This document shows positions 63,481 through 64,000 of a stretch of DNA of 64,000 nt, in pieces. The notes beneath the pieces are model-generated. The model saw only the letters and a list, made by a program, of their open reading frames with translations, was not told where the DNA came from and ran no database searches. This DNA comes from Yponomeuta sedellus (taxonomy: Eukaryota > Arthropoda > Insecta > Lepidoptera > Yponomeutidae): positions 13,762,016 through 13,826,015 of the forward strand of contig OW203734.1 of the NCBI GenBank assembly GCA_934045075.1. Reading direction: 5' to 3'. Within the stretch, counting starts at the first letter, position 1; the number at the start of each line of letters is the position of its first letter. The position numbers and the translations under genes were made by a program.

Positions 63481-64000
63481 ATACATATTTATAATATCTG
63501 CTCTGATGTACAATAAAGAATATTCTTATCTTATTCTTATATTTAGCAAGGTTTTGTTACCGATTCACAACGTTACGTACCTACAATCAACCACATTTTC
63601 ATTGGAATTATTCAGTCATAAAGAATTTAAGTAAAGTTTTCCAAGTTTGAAAGACTCTGTCGGTGATAAAAGGCTTGTTCTGAATAAAATTAATGATGGT
63701 TCAAGAAAAAAATGCGTTAAGTTTCAATGAAATGAGTGCAATTTTAAAACTTTTCGTGTGAAATTGCTATTAGTCGCTCGCTTTACGACATTTTCAAGAC
63801 TGAAACTGTCATTAGCATCTTTTTAACATCAGTTATATTTTAACAGTAAGAAGTGATTTTCTGCATAAGTATATATCATTATTATAATTCCTATGTACGT
63901 GTGTATGTCACTAAAACGGCTAAACAGATTTGAAAGAATTTTTTGTATGCGTTTTGGTGGCGCCCTCAATGGTTTCGTTTCACAAATCAGACTGGTAGAT
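63481..64000. other. Window end; dispersed repeat at 63965-64000
   Basis: GTACAATAAAGAATATTCTT at 63512 is a retroelement-like tail. The final 36 bases equal 23039-23074. Nothing else is seen. Confidence 0.5.

Overview
This 64 kb window is animal nuclear DNA, AT-rich and very repeat-rich, and it reads as a moth or butterfly (Lepidoptera). The grounds are dense short retroposons of kinds I associate with lepidopteran genomes, C-terminal remnants of insect non-LTR reverse transcriptases, Penelope-like GIY-YIG fragments, and almost no coding sequence. Only one host coding segment is convincing: a GC-rich 206-base exon at 50444-50649 (+). Its reading frame ends KHKPNIGYR with a GTAAGG donor. I read it as the cytosolic N-terminal exon just before transmembrane segment S1 of SK, the small-conductance calcium-activated potassium channel. 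The rest would then be large SK introns on both sides.

Layout. 1-6900: nested SINEs, a folded Penelope-like terminus and a Penelope-like GIY-YIG remnant. 6899-13208: a complete Ty3/gypsy-type LTR retrotransposon on the minus strand. It has 953-base LTRs that I read as identical, a 4-base target duplication, a tRNA-Lys primer site, a polypurine tract and one intact 1267-residue Gag-Pol frame, so it inserted very recently. 13209-50443: intron with SINEs, LINE ends, MITE-like inverted-repeat elements, perfect palindromes, microsatellites and a miniature element with 118-base direct repeats. 50444-51190: the SK exon followed by three decaying tandem copies of its 3' end and splice donor. 51191-64000: more intron with SINEs nested in one another, a second Penelope-like remnant, an (AT)40 tract and an array of about 230-base units.

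The repeats fall into families that I name only for this annotation. Family A is a retroposon of about 370 bases whose head is derived from 5S rRNA. Family B is a tRNA-headed SINE of about 400 bases, and B' is a related one with a different tail. Family C is a tRNA-headed SINE of about 200 bases. Family D is a retroposon of about 250 bases. Family H carries a tRNA-like module and recurs as self-complementary (hairpin) insertions bounded by clean 9-14 base target duplications. Family H is the most unusual mobile element here. The decaying exon copies next to SK are the most unusual gene-related structure.

No operons, CRISPR arrays, rRNA genes or convincing intact tRNA genes are present. The exon and the LTR element run in opposite directions, so the LTR element lies antisense within the presumed SK intron. 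Identifications come from reading the sequence; no database search was run.
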